Both the position numbers and the translations under genes were made by a program. A model generated the notes under the pieces. The model made no database searches, was not told where the DNA came from, and was given only the letters and a program-made list of their open reading frames with translations. From contig DLCS01000030.1 in NCBI GenBank assembly GCA_002480735.1, positions 1-9,705 on the forward strand: a DNA stretch of 9,705 bases, written 5' to 3'. Origin of the DNA: Bacillaceae bacterium UBA7792 (GTDB lineage: Bacteria > Bacillota > Bacilli > Bacillales > Cytobacillaceae). Shown in pieces: positions 1-6,651 of the stretch; position 1 is the first letter of the stretch, and each line of letters begins with the position of its first letter.

Positions 1-21
1 TACTAACATAATAGTTTTCAT
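1..21 (-). CDS. PTS lactose/cellobiose-family EIIB subunit (5' end only, runs off the window)
   Basis: Only seven codons are visible, reading MKTIMLV. They start at an ATG at position 21, preceded by a G-rich ribosome binding site (GGGGGGAAA) at a normal distance. The EIIB subunits of the lactose/cellobiose PTS family typically begin with a beta strand of this kind, followed by the phosphocysteine loop (CxxGMSTS), which would lie just outside the window. The gene starts 30 bases after the mupG-like stop codon, on the same strand, in an operon that already holds an EIIC and otherwise lacks an EIIB. The identification therefore rests on a short N-terminus plus context. An unrelated gene cannot be excluded. 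Confidence 0.6.
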
Positions 22-51
22 TGTATTTCCCCCCATAGTTAACTATTCATA

Positions 52-1134
52 TTAAGGTAAGAGCTTAAATGTTGACCAAGGCTTCAAGTAATCTAATAAA
101 AAGATAGAGTCCTTTTTAATGCGTCCAACGATATTTCGATTTCCATCGTTCTCCATATCCTGTAGAGCGATTTGGGTTTCACCTTTGTATTGACCAAAAT
201 CATCATTACAAATTAAAATATCTCCCCTTTTGATCGGCTCCGCATGATGGGCCGGGATACTTTGATCCTTATATTTAATTCGTGTCGAGGTCGAACGAAT
301 CATATATTCCGAACGGTCACCTCTATATACGTGGACCTCATCAAAAAGGATTTTCTTTTCTAGCTCAGTAGCACCCTCATTCAACTCAACTTCAAAGCTT
401 GGATGTGAACTTAAAAATGCCTCAGACATTGCTTTTAATTCTTCTTCAGTTGCAAAGGCATTACCAATTAATAAATCATGAATATTGTCCATTAATCGAT
501 AATGAGTAACCTGTGTATGGATATTTAGGTATCGATGCTGCTCTAATGTACACAAGCCTGTTTGCACAGGCCATGGACCGAGAACCCCCTCCTGGGAAGT
601 AACAAAGGCTGCGGTATGGATATTGTATTTCGTAAATTGTGCGGTCGTCGCTTCAAAATGAGACTGTGAAATACCTGTGTATTTTTGCGGATAAAAGTTA
701 TGTGAGGCGCAGAAATTACTCTTATTTGGATGGAAGCTCATGATACTTTCAATGTAGTTGGTACCACTGCTCATATTTACTTCGATTTTCAAATGATATG
801 GATTCTTTGTCATTAAGGATTCCTCATATCCTGAAAAACCAATATCCAAACGAATCCCAGCCGCTCCTAAATCTTTAAAGTAGCCGAGGTTATCATAGCT
901 AATATTTAGTTGTTCAAATAACCCAGGGTTGATATCCAAAATAGTCTCCATTCCAATAGAATTGCCATATTCAATGATTCGTTTGAATTTATTGATCACT
1001 TCTTCCGCATCATCATCAATTTCTAATAAACTCGTAAAAATTCTTGTGAAACCAAATTTCCTAGCAAGATCAAGATACTCTTTATTTTGTTTAAAAGTAC
1101 TTTTTTCAGGGTAAATAGATACACCGAGGCCCAT
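52..1134 (-). CDS. mupG: MupG-like (DUF871) 6-phospho-glycosidase, TIM-barrel plus cyclophilin-like domain
   Basis: This 360-residue protein is of the DUF871/MupG family. The characterised member, Staphylococcus aureus MupG (6-phospho-N-acetylmuramidase, GH170), cleaves MurNAc-6-phosphate-GlcNAc in the cytoplasm during peptidoglycan recycling. The family-typical start MGLGVSIYPEK is followed by a barrel domain (about residues 1-235, with TRIFTSLLEIDDD, LDINPG, GIRLDIGFSG, NFYPQKYTG). A smaller C-terminal domain (about 245-360, with DEVHVYRGDRSEYMIRST and KRGDILICNDDFG) follows. Length is normal for the family. I chose the ATG at 1134 because AAAAGGAGGAAG lies just upstream. An in-frame TTG at 1158 would put the ribosome binding site inside the coding sequence. 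The gene lies in a PTS operon between DUF3284 and the putative EIIB. The family call is firm, but the substrate is inferred: many DUF871 proteins sit beside cellobiose-type PTS genes and are uncharacterised. Confidence 0.88.
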   Translation of the reverse strand: MGLGVSIYPEKSTFKQNKEYLDLARKFGFTRIFTSLLEIDDDAEEVINKFKRIIEYGNSIGMETILDINPGLFEQLNISYDNLGYFKDLGAAGIRLDIGFSGYEESLMTKNPYHLKIEVNMSSGTNYIESIMSFHPNKSNFCASHNFYPQKYTGISQSHFEATTAQFTKYNIHTAAFVTSQEGVLGPWPVQTGLCTLEQHRYLNIHTQVTHYRLMDNIHDLLIGNAFATEEELKAMSEAFLSSHPSFEVELNEGATELEKKILFDEVHVYRGDRSEYMIRSTSTRIKYKDQSIPAHHAEPIKRGDILICNDDFGQYKGETQIALQDMENDGNRNIVGRIKKDSIFLLDYLKPWSTFKLLP

Positions 1135-1164
1135 TTTGTTCTTCCTCCTTTTCGGCAATGAACG

Positions 1165-1599
1165 TCACTTTTTATCGACTTCCTGTAAATAAGCCGCTTC
1201 TATTTGGTTAAGCATTTCTTTGAACCTTCTTTTTTTCAGTGGAGACCAAATAATGCCTACGAACGTATCATTTATACTTTGAAGAAAGCCAAAGGATTCC
1301 ACTTTTTCTATATAATGCAGTTCACAATTCCCATCCTTAAGTGGACGGATCTCATAAGCTACCAAAAAGTCATTTTTATTAGTCGTTGTTCGATAATGAT
1401 AAGACTTATTTTTTGTAATTTCCTCAATTCGAATGGTTGCCTTAGAATTTTTTGAGAACTTCTTTATATATTCGAATCCTGCTAGCTGCTTTTCCGGTAT
1501 TTTTTTTCCCGTTTGGGAATGGATATCCGACAAAACTGAATTAATAATGGTCTCGTAAAAAAATTCAACGGGAACCTTCATTTTTCTTACTATTTCCAT
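1165..1599 (-). CDS. DUF3284 domain protein (PTS-operon accessory)
   Basis: This is a 144-residue soluble protein with no signal peptide or membrane segment. It opens with MEIVRKMKVPVEFFYETIINSVLSDI and ends with a basic helical tail (SPLKKRRFKEMLNQIEAAYL). This pattern matches the DUF3284 family, small proteins often found in lactose/cellobiose-type PTS operons and of unknown biochemical role. The opening (a strand, then FFYETI) and the closing long helix recall SRPBCC/START-like folds, which would suggest ligand binding; that is inference. Start ATG at 1599 has AGGTGA seven bases upstream. The stop lies 30 bases before the mupG-like start, and the ribosome binding site overlaps the end of the preceding membrane-protein gene, so the genes are probably co-transcribed and translationally linked. 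Confidence 0.78.
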   Translation of the reverse strand: MEIVRKMKVPVEFFYETIINSVLSDIHSQTGKKIPEKQLAGFEYIKKFSKNSKATIRIEEITKNKSYHYRTTTNKNDFLVAYEIRPLKDGNCELHYIEKVESFGFLQSINDTFVGIIWSPLKKRRFKEMLNQIEAAYLQEVDKK

Positions 1600-1608
1600 T
1601 CAATTCAC

Positions 1609-1785
1609 CTAATCTTTTTCCGTTTTATTTCTCTTCTTTTCCCTAATAAGGATAAACGTACTAACTATAATAAGTAAGAGTGCGGTAGTCAGATTGAGAA
1701 TATCGTACTTCCCTGTCTTAGCATTTGCGCTAAATAGTAATAGAAGACAGCCAATACTAAGAAGAAATAAACCTCGTTTACCCAT
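1609..1785 (-). CDS. Small two-helix membrane protein, unknown function
   Basis: This encodes 58 residues starting MGKRGLFLLSIGCLLLLFSA. Two hydrophobic stretches (about residues 4-19 and 29-47) are joined by a short polar loop (AKTGKYD) and followed by a strongly charged tail (REKKRNKTEKD). This predicts a two-pass membrane protein with a basic cytoplasmic C-terminus. I chose the ATG at 1785 because AAAAGGATGA sits at a good distance before it. In-frame ATGs at 1791 and 1794 overlap that ribosome binding site, and a longer reading to 1842 would overlap the upstream gene. It lies 9 bases upstream of DUF3284 and just after the 74-residue gene, inside the PTS operon. I do not recognise the family; a role beside the PTS permease is only suggested by position. 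Confidence 0.6.
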   Translation of the reverse strand: MGKRGLFLLSIGCLLLLFSANAKTGKYDILNLTTALLLIIVSTFILIREKKRNKTEKD

Positions 1786-1799
1786 GTTCATCATCCTTT

Positions 1800-2024
1800 T
1801 TATTTGGCTGGGGCAGAACGGAAATAAAGAACCGTACCCCATGGCTGAGATTTAATGGCTGAACTTACCAGCTTCGATGCTCTTTCCAAATCTTCCAAAT
1901 TTGTTTCAAAATATAAATTGATGCCCTTTTTTTCTTTAAAAGAAAATTGAACCCCATCTTCGTTATAATGGTTTAATAGTTCAATAATTTTATCCTGATG
2001 TACTGCTGCGCTTATTTCAATCAT
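1800..2024 (-). CDS. Small soluble protein of unknown function in PTS operon
   Basis: This encodes 74 residues, MIEISAAVHQDKIIELLNHY to a C-terminus ending RSAPAK. No membrane segment or signal peptide is visible. The pattern of alternating strands and amphipathic helices (VQFSFKEKKGINLYFETNLEDLERASKLVSSAIKS, then a strand GTVLYFRS) resembles a small ferredoxin-like alpha/beta fold; that is inference from sequence texture. The start is uncertain: the ATG at 2024 has AAAGGA nine bases upstream, while a GTG at 2030 (76 residues) is closer to the same site. It follows the EIIC gene after a 75-80 base gap that contains a strong hairpin, and it ends 14 bases before the small membrane-protein gene. 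I do not recognise a named family. Confidence 0.6.
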   Translation of the reverse strand: MIEISAAVHQDKIIELLNHYNEDGVQFSFKEKKGINLYFETNLEDLERASKLVSSAIKSQPWGTVLYFRSAPAK

Positions 2025-2054
2025 TTCCACTGTTCCTTTCCTTATGATAGAGAT

Positions 2055-2088
2055 GGGTGAGCCGCTTCACAATGGAAGCAGCCCCCCC
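2055..2088 (-). other. Intercistronic hairpin after the EIIC gene
   Basis: On the minus-strand RNA, the 14-base arms (2055-2068 and 2075-2088) pair at 13 of 14 positions, counting G-U pairs, around a 6-base loop. The next bases are not a T-run, so this is not a normal intrinsic terminator. It lies between the EIIC stop and the ribosome binding site of the next small gene. A 3' stabiliser of the EIIC message, or a partial attenuator lowering downstream expression, are the plausible roles; both are inferred. Confidence 0.5.
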
Positions 2089-2104
2089 ATTTTAAGTGTT
2101 GTTC

Positions 2105-3547
2105 TTATAATGACTTGTTATCATGGCCTAAATCTGAAACTATTTTGTCATCATGTCCTGAATCTGGAGCCATCTTATTTGCCGCAATGACAAATGGAAT
2201 CCATATGACGAATGATGCTAGCATGGAAACTAATGTAACAATTGGTGCTCGCCAATCCGCCCCCGTGGCCATGAAGGATAACAGGAACGGTGGAGTAACC
2301 CATGGTACTGCTACAGAAACCGGATTAACCCATCCCCACATGGTCGCCCAGTAACCAATCGAGACAGACACGACTGGTGCAAGCAAGAATGGGAAAAACA
2401 TTAATGGGTTCAAGACAATTGGTAACCCGAACATAATCGGTTCATTGATATTGAAAATTCCAGGCCCTACGGACAAATTGGCAACAGTCCGGTAATCCTT
2501 TCGCTTGGAAAAGAGGAGAAGTGCCAATATTAAAATAATTGTTCCTCCAGAGCCGCCATACCAAACATAAGCATCAAAGGAGCCACGAACCCACATGTAT
2601 CCCTCAGAAAGGACCATTTCAGCTCCACCTTTTTGGAATAGGTTCACGTTATCCAATTGTGCAACCCCGAAGACCCCTTCCAAGATTGGTGCTAGAACGT
2701 TCGGCCCATGGATTCCAAAGAACCAGAACAGCTGAACAAATAGGGTAATAAGGATAACTGCCCCAAACCCTTGAGATAGTCCAAGAAGTGGCTGAGCAAC
2801 TGTTTTTTGTAGCCATTGTAAGAACGTCATATCTGGTACGATCTTGGAGAATATGAAATAGAAAATAGCAACAACATATAGGGCAACAGTTGCCGGAATG
2901 ATTGATGCAAATGCTTTCCAAATGGCCGGTGGAACTGAATCTGGCAACTTGATTGTGATGTCTTTTAACATCAATTTAACATAGATCATCGTAGCAACAA
3001 AACCAATAATCATCGCAGTAAAGAAGAAATTGGCATCCAAGTTGTTCAATGGGAGCCAGCCCCAGCCTGCTGCTGTAATCCCTTCATTAGTTGCAGACCA
3101 GCCTGCGGCATTTATCGCCTCTACAGTGGCGGCATCCAAGTTCAATCCAGATATTCCACCGGAGAAAGAAAACGTAATCCCGGCAATCGAAGCCGCGGTT
3201 GAAACAATCCCTCCAGATAACTCGTTCACTCCATAGGCTTTGGCAATATTATATCCCCACGAAAACACAAAGATTAAACCGGCAATGGCAAGGGTTCCAT
3301 TCCATACATATCCATTCACTGCAATAATTTCTCTAATGACTGGTATGCTATTTCCGTCGTAGCCGTCGATCAAACCCGGAGGCAAATCTCTTAAAAGAGC
3401 ATTAAGCATTACAGCTACTGAACCAGCCATCGTTGCTGGGAGCGTTCCAATAAATGCATCCCTCAAAGCAATTAGATGCTTTTGGCCCCCGATTTTGCCT
3501 GCAATAGGTAGAAAATATTTTTCTAACCACGCTATTAAAAATTGCAT
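2105..3547 (-). CDS. PTS lactose/cellobiose-family EIIC sugar permease
   Basis: This 480-residue polytopic membrane protein starts MQFLIAWLEKYFLPIAGKIGGQKHLIALRDAFIGTLP, the usual N-terminus of the lactose/cellobiose EIIC family. Further family signs are the hydrophobic segments through the body, FFGIHGPNVLAPILEG near residue 275 and the NINEPIMFGLPIVLNP motif near residue 365, which forms part of the substrate site. It transports and hands over a sugar for phosphorylation by EIIB. It is longer than many family members (about 430-450) because of inserts near residue 120-165 and a hydrophilic C-terminal tail with a tandem decapeptide. The ATG at 3547 follows GGGAGG at 7 bases. Transcription likely starts in the leader with the cre site. 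No EIIA is seen; a fitting EIIB begins at the left edge. Substrate unknown: beta-glucoside-type disaccharide by family, possibly amino-sugar by neighbour. Confidence 0.92.
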   Translation of the reverse strand: MQFLIAWLEKYFLPIAGKIGGQKHLIALRDAFIGTLPATMAGSVAVMLNALLRDLPPGLIDGYDGNSIPVIREIIAVNGYVWNGTLAIAGLIFVFSWGYNIAKAYGVNELSGGIVSTAASIAGITFSFSGGISGLNLDAATVEAINAAGWSATNEGITAAGWGWLPLNNLDANFFFTAMIIGFVATMIYVKLMLKDITIKLPDSVPPAIWKAFASIIPATVALYVVAIFYFIFSKIVPDMTFLQWLQKTVAQPLLGLSQGFGAVILITLFVQLFWFFGIHGPNVLAPILEGVFGVAQLDNVNLFQKGGAEMVLSEGYMWVRGSFDAYVWYGGSGGTIILILALLLFSKRKDYRTVANLSVGPGIFNINEPIMFGLPIVLNPLMFFPFLLAPVVSVSIGYWATMWGWVNPVSVAVPWVTPPFLLSFMATGADWRAPIVTLVSMLASFVIWIPFVIAANKMAPDSGHDDKIVSDLGHDNKSL

Positions 3548-3584
3548 TGAAATACCTCCCTAAAAGGAATTTAAAAACATTTGA

Positions 3585-3647
3585 TCAATACACATATTGG
3601 GTCAAATCCGGGGTGTCTTTCAATATCATCTTTAGTTTACTTTCCAT
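3585..3647 (-). CDS. Possible 20-codon leader peptide before EIIC
   Basis: A short ORF begins at the ATG at 3647, with AGGGAGGG about 5-6 bases upstream, a better ribosome binding site than many of the real genes here. It reads MESKLKMILK and continues for ten more residues to a TGA at 3585, ending 37 bases before the EIIC start. The peptide is charged with no hydrophobic stretch, so it is not an obvious membrane or toxin peptide. It could be a leader peptide, a small regulatory protein, or a chance ORF beside a fortuitous G-rich run. No known family was recognised. Confidence 0.3.
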   Translation of the reverse strand: MESKLKMILKDTPDLTQYVY

Positions 3648-3703
3648 CGCATCCCTCCCTTCAAAACTTGACCGAAAAATAACATATGCCCGGCCCATTA
3701 ATA

Positions 3704-3732
3704 ATAAAACAACACTGTGATAACGCTTACAA
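3704..3732 (-). promoter_or_regulatory. Putative promoter of the PTS operon
   Basis: On the minus strand, TTGTAA (3727-3732) and TTTTAT (3704-3709) are 17 bases apart, each matching the sigma-A consensus at four of six positions. The -35 overlaps the cre site, which would fit catabolite repression. The match is weak in this A+T-rich spacer, and other -10-like hexamers (TATTAT) sit nearby. The ROK gene has no clear terminator, so read-through from it is also possible. Confidence 0.3.
3718..3731 (-). promoter_or_regulatory. cre site (CcpA binding)
   Basis: The minus-strand sequence TGTAAGCGTTATCA matches the Bacillus cre consensus TGWAANCGNTNWCA at every defined position. It lies about 170 bases upstream of the EIIC start, in the spacer after the ROK gene, and overlaps a possible -35 element. 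CcpA with HPr-Ser-P would be expected to repress the PTS operon when a preferred sugar is present. The sequence match is direct; function is inferred. Confidence 0.75.
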
Positions 3733-3765
3733 AAACCCTTTGATCAGTCTATGAAACTTGTACTT

Positions 3766-4953
3766 TTATACGATGTAACAATAGAACAATTCATTCAGCA
3801 ATAATGCCGCCGCTCCAAGGATGGTTATATCATCACCTAGCTTACTCACTTCAATAACCGTTTCCTCTCTAAGCTTGTCGATCAGGACCCGTTCACTAAT
3901 GGTTTGCAGAATGCTCGGTAATAAGAACTCCTTGCTCTTCAAAACCCCTCCGCCTAACACAATCTTATTGGGATTGACTGTATGAATGAAGTTCACAATG
4001 CCGATACCGATAAATTTACCCGTTTCCTCCAGCACCTGAATGTACTCTTTTCTTCCTTGTTTTGCTAAGCGATAGACTTCTTCTGCAGTTAAATCTTCTG
4101 GTGCATTCGATATTGACTTTTTTGCCCTACGAACAATGGCATCACCAGTAACAAAGGTTTCAAAGCATCCAATGTTGCCACAGCTGCATCTTTCACCATC
4201 CAACGAAATAGATACATGACCAATTTCACCATTTACACCCTGAGCACCATGGATCAACTTATTGTCAACAATTAAGCCAGACCCCACTCCGCGACCAATA
4301 TTAATGACTGCAAACCGCTTGGTAGCCCCTCCATTTCCAAACCAGTACTCTCCTAACGTCATCGCCCGTGAATTATTTTCCACGATAACCGGTAAGTCAA
4401 ATTTCTTCTCCAACGTTTTTTTTATTGGAACATTTATTAAACCGGAATTGACAGAAGAAAGGGAGGTACCCGTTTCAATATCGATGATCCCATGCATCGC
4501 TACACCGATACCCAGAATCTTATCTTTATGCTGACCATAGTCCTTCAATACTTGTTCGACGACCTCGGACAAACTATTCAGAAATTCCTCTTTCGTGATA
4601 TTTGGATGAATTTCCACTTCAGCCCGGCTATAAATGCCGCCTACTAAATCACTGATAATCCCTTTTATCCGATTAGAACCGGCATCTATCCCAATCACAT
4701 AGTAGCCATCCTCCTTTAATTGAAGCAGTGTTGGTTTCCTCCCCCCTATCGATTCACCAAGATGACTTTCTACCACCAAATTTTCATGAATCAACTCTTT
4801 CACTATCGTGCTCACGGTGGGAGGGGTGATCCCGGATTCTCTTGCAATATCTGCTCGCGAAATAGAACCGGACAATCGAATCTTATTTAGGATGATTGAT
4901 TTATTCACTGATTTCATGTATTCAAATGTCCCTCGTTGCATAACCCTTCTCAC
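3766..4953 (-). CDS. ROK-family transcriptional repressor (XylR/NagC-like)
   Basis: This protein has about 395 residues. An N-terminal winged helix-turn-helix (about residues 15-75, ISRADIARESGITPPTVSTIVKELI) is followed by GGRKP and a sugar-kinase-like ROK domain starting GYYVIGIDAGSNRIKGIISD. The ROK zinc motif is intact: GHVSISLDGERCSCGNIGCFE, with a His and three Cys in the right spacing. The position of the kinase catalytic Asp (END in glucokinases) reads ENNSRA, so it should bind a sugar without phosphorylating it. Such proteins typically repress a sugar-uptake operon until the sugar or its phosphate binds. It is encoded just upstream of the PTS operon on the same strand and has a palindrome at its own start site. 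Start is uncertain: GTG at 4953 has a weak ribosome binding site, and ATG at 4941 has AAGGG too close. Confidence 0.88.
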   Translation of the reverse strand: MRRVMQRGTFEYMKSVNKSIILNKIRLSGSISRADIARESGITPPTVSTIVKELIHENLVVESHLGESIGGRKPTLLQLKEDGYYVIGIDAGSNRIKGIISDLVGGIYSRAEVEIHPNITKEEFLNSLSEVVEQVLKDYGQHKDKILGIGVAMHGIIDIETGTSLSSVNSGLINVPIKKTLEKKFDLPVIVENNSRAMTLGEYWFGNGGATKRFAVINIGRGVGSGLIVDNKLIHGAQGVNGEIGHVSISLDGERCSCGNIGCFETFVTGDAIVRRAKKSISNAPEDLTAEEVYRLAKQGRKEYIQVLEETGKFIGIGIVNFIHTVNPNKIVLGGGVLKSKEFLLPSILQTISERVLIDKLREETVIEVSKLGDDITILGAAALLLNELFYCYIV

Positions 4954-4975
4954 TTTCTTAGAAAATAACTATCTT

Positions 4976-5001
4976 TATAAATTTAATTAACTAAGTTTAT
5001 A
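4976..5001 (-). promoter_or_regulatory. 26-bp palindrome at the ROK gene start site (candidate operator)
   Basis: The arms match at 11 of 13 symmetric positions: outer TATAAA/TTTATA, then TTA/TAA, with TTAA at the centre and two mismatched pairs. It lies immediately downstream of the -10 element, over the expected transcription start. Its TTAGTTAA half resembles the TTAGTTT half-sites known for XylR-type ROK repressors. Autoregulation is inferred. Confidence 0.5.
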
Positions 5002-5004
5002 TAC

Positions 5005-5033
5005 ATTATACTTTCTCTTTTTATGATTGTATA
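5005..5033 (-). promoter_or_regulatory. Promoter of the ROK regulator gene
   Basis: A perfect -10 TATAAT (5005-5010) lies 17 bases after TATACA (5028-5033), which matches the -35 consensus at four of six positions. The start site would be near 4998, giving a leader of about 45-57 bases that contains the 26-bp palindrome. Confidence 0.6.
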
Positions 5034-5096
5034 CCTATTTTTCATATTTTTTAGAAAATTTAGTTATCAAAAATTGTCGAATTTTGGTAGAATCAT

Positions 5097-5152
5097 ACGT
5101 TTTTTAAACCTCTTGAATAAAATTCTAAAAATTACCTGACGTTTACTAAACC
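5097..5152. repeat. Two near-identical palindromic 14-mers 42 bp apart
   Basis: ACGTTTTTTAAACC (5097-5110) and ACGTTTACTAAACC (5139-5152) differ at two bases. The second contains a perfect palindrome, GTTTA-C-TAAAC. They start 42 bases apart, close to four helical turns, and lie 60-120 bases upstream of the ROK promoter. This is the main content of the roughly 185-base spacer between that promoter and the permease stop codon. Confidence 0.45.
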
Positions 5153-5218
5153 GTATGTTCTACCTTCGTTTTTGATGCCCCCTTTTATACATTGAATTAG
5201 GGGTAATTGGTACTGAAT

Positions 5219-6583
5219 CTAGGCTGATAACTTAATATTTTGTTCTCTTTTTCTCCTATATGAATACAAAGTAAATAGGAGAACAAACCATAAAGGCGTC
5301 AACAACAAGGCTGGACGTGTTTCCTCAGCAACCATCATAATCACAAGGATCACAGCAAACATCACAAGGACTACATAATTTACAAATGGTGTAAAGGGTG
5401 CTTTAAATGTTGATTTTGCTCGTAATTGCGGACGCCCTTTCTTATACCTTATATGGCAGATTAGAATCACACTCCAAACCCAAATGAAACAAATGGCACT
5501 AATAGTTGTCACGATTCCAAAGGCTTGTTCCGGAATGAACTTACTTAATAGAGCACCGACTGACACAACAATCGTGGATATCCATAACGCATTACCCGGG
5601 ACATGATTTTTATTTAGTTTTGCCAATTGGGATGATGCCTGTCCATTATTGCTTAAATTATAGAGAATCCTGCTTGTTGAAAACATTCCGCTATTACAAG
5701 CAGAAGCGGCAGAAGTTAGGACGACAAAATTAATAATCCCTGCTGCCAATGGAATCCCCACTAAGCTAAACGTTTTGACAAAAGGACTTTCTGCAGCATT
5801 GAGTTCCGTCCATGGGTTAATTGATAATAGAACGATAAGTGCGCCAACGTAGAATAAAAGAATTCTAAAAGGAATTTTATTAATGGCCGCTGGGATGTTT
5901 TTTTCTGGATTAGCTGTTTCCGCTGCGGATACACCGACTAATTCCACACCGACATAGGCAAAGACTACCATTTGGAACGACAGTAGGAAACCTGAGATTC
6001 CATTCGGAAATAGTCCCCCATGCTCCCAAAGATTATTCATCGTCACCATTCCCGCATCTGTCTTGGAGCCCATCACTAGCATGATCACTCCAATACCAAT
6101 CAATAAGAGAATCGTAATGACCTTTATTAAAGCAAACCAAAACTCCAATTCTCCAAAAAGCTTTACAGTTAGTAGATTTAATCCTAATAGAATAATCAAA
6201 CAGATGACAGCAGGTATCCATTGCGGAATATCAAACCAATACCTTACATACACACCGACTGCAATAATATCTGCCATAGCCGTCATAATCCAACAAAACC
6301 AATACGTCCATCCGGTTACAAATGCGATTCGAGGTCCTAGATAGTCTTGGGCAATATCTGTAAACGATTGATAGCCAGCTTTAGACAACAGGAGTTCCCC
6401 AAGCGCCCTCATCACAAAAAAGAGAGCCACACCTACGATTAAATAAGCAAATACGATCGATGGTCCTGCCAATTGGATGGCTTTCCCTGATCCTAAGAAC
6501 AATCCTGTACCAATCGTACCGCCAATCGCAATTAGTTGAACATGCCGACTTGCTAAATCCTTCTTTAATCCTTGTTGTCCCAA
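5219..6583 (-). CDS. cycA: CycA-type glycine/D-alanine/D-serine permease (APC family)
   Basis: This 454-residue protein of the amino acid-polyamine-organocation family has about 12 hydrophobic segments. RHVQLIAIGGTIGTGLFLGSG at residues 13-33 is the family signature in TM1. GWTYWFCW, FGELEFWFALIK, FAYVGVELVG and NFVVLTSAASACNSG closely parallel E. coli CycA as remembered, including the ETRPALLLTPLWF end. It imports small neutral amino acids with protons. The start codon appears to be TTG at 6583: AGGGGGAG sits 6-8 bases upstream and the next in-frame Met is inside TM2. The leader carries a glycine riboswitch and terminator, which points to glycine as a physiological substrate. No convincing terminator follows the stop. 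AapA-like or AlaP-like permeases are the alternatives within the same family. Confidence 0.88.
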   Translation of the reverse strand: MGQQGLKKDLASRHVQLIAIGGTIGTGLFLGSGKAIQLAGPSIVFAYLIVGVALFFVMRALGELLLSKAGYQSFTDIAQDYLGPRIAFVTGWTYWFCWIMTAMADIIAVGVYVRYWFDIPQWIPAVICLIILLGLNLLTVKLFGELEFWFALIKVITILLLIGIGVIMLVMGSKTDAGMVTMNNLWEHGGLFPNGISGFLLSFQMVVFAYVGVELVGVSAAETANPEKNIPAAINKIPFRILLFYVGALIVLLSINPWTELNAAESPFVKTFSLVGIPLAAGIINFVVLTSAASACNSGMFSTSRILYNLSNNGQASSQLAKLNKNHVPGNALWISTIVVSVGALLSKFIPEQAFGIVTTISAICFIWVWSVILICHIRYKKGRPQLRAKSTFKAPFTPFVNYVVLVMFAVILVIMMVAEETRPALLLTPLWFVLLFTLYSYRRKREQNIKLSA

Positions 6584-6651
6584 TGTTATCTCCCCCTAAA
6601 AGTTTTGTTGTTTCATCGAATGCGAAATAATGAGCAATTAGAATACCCAAT

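Noticed and set aside
1135..1158. Longer mupG-like start at a TTG (eight more residues)
   Set aside because: The extension is the translated ribosome binding site (KRRK from AAAAGGAGGAAG); the ATG at 1134 has ideal spacing.
2649..2921. Overlapping ORFs of 60-98 codons within the EIIC, permease, ROK and mupG-like genes in other frames
   Set aside because: They lack convincing ribosome binding sites or family motifs and lie entirely or mostly over well-supported genes; they are shadows.
3580..3747. TTTGATCA occurring twice in the PTS leader (3580-3587 and 3739-3746) as possible operators
   Set aside because: An 8-base match in an A+T-rich spacer is weak evidence, the flanks differ, and one copy overlaps the stop of the short ORF.
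5179..5203. Possible terminator after the permease gene (CCCCT/AGGGG hairpin)
   Set aside because: Only five base pairs, a long loop and no T-run on the minus-strand side.
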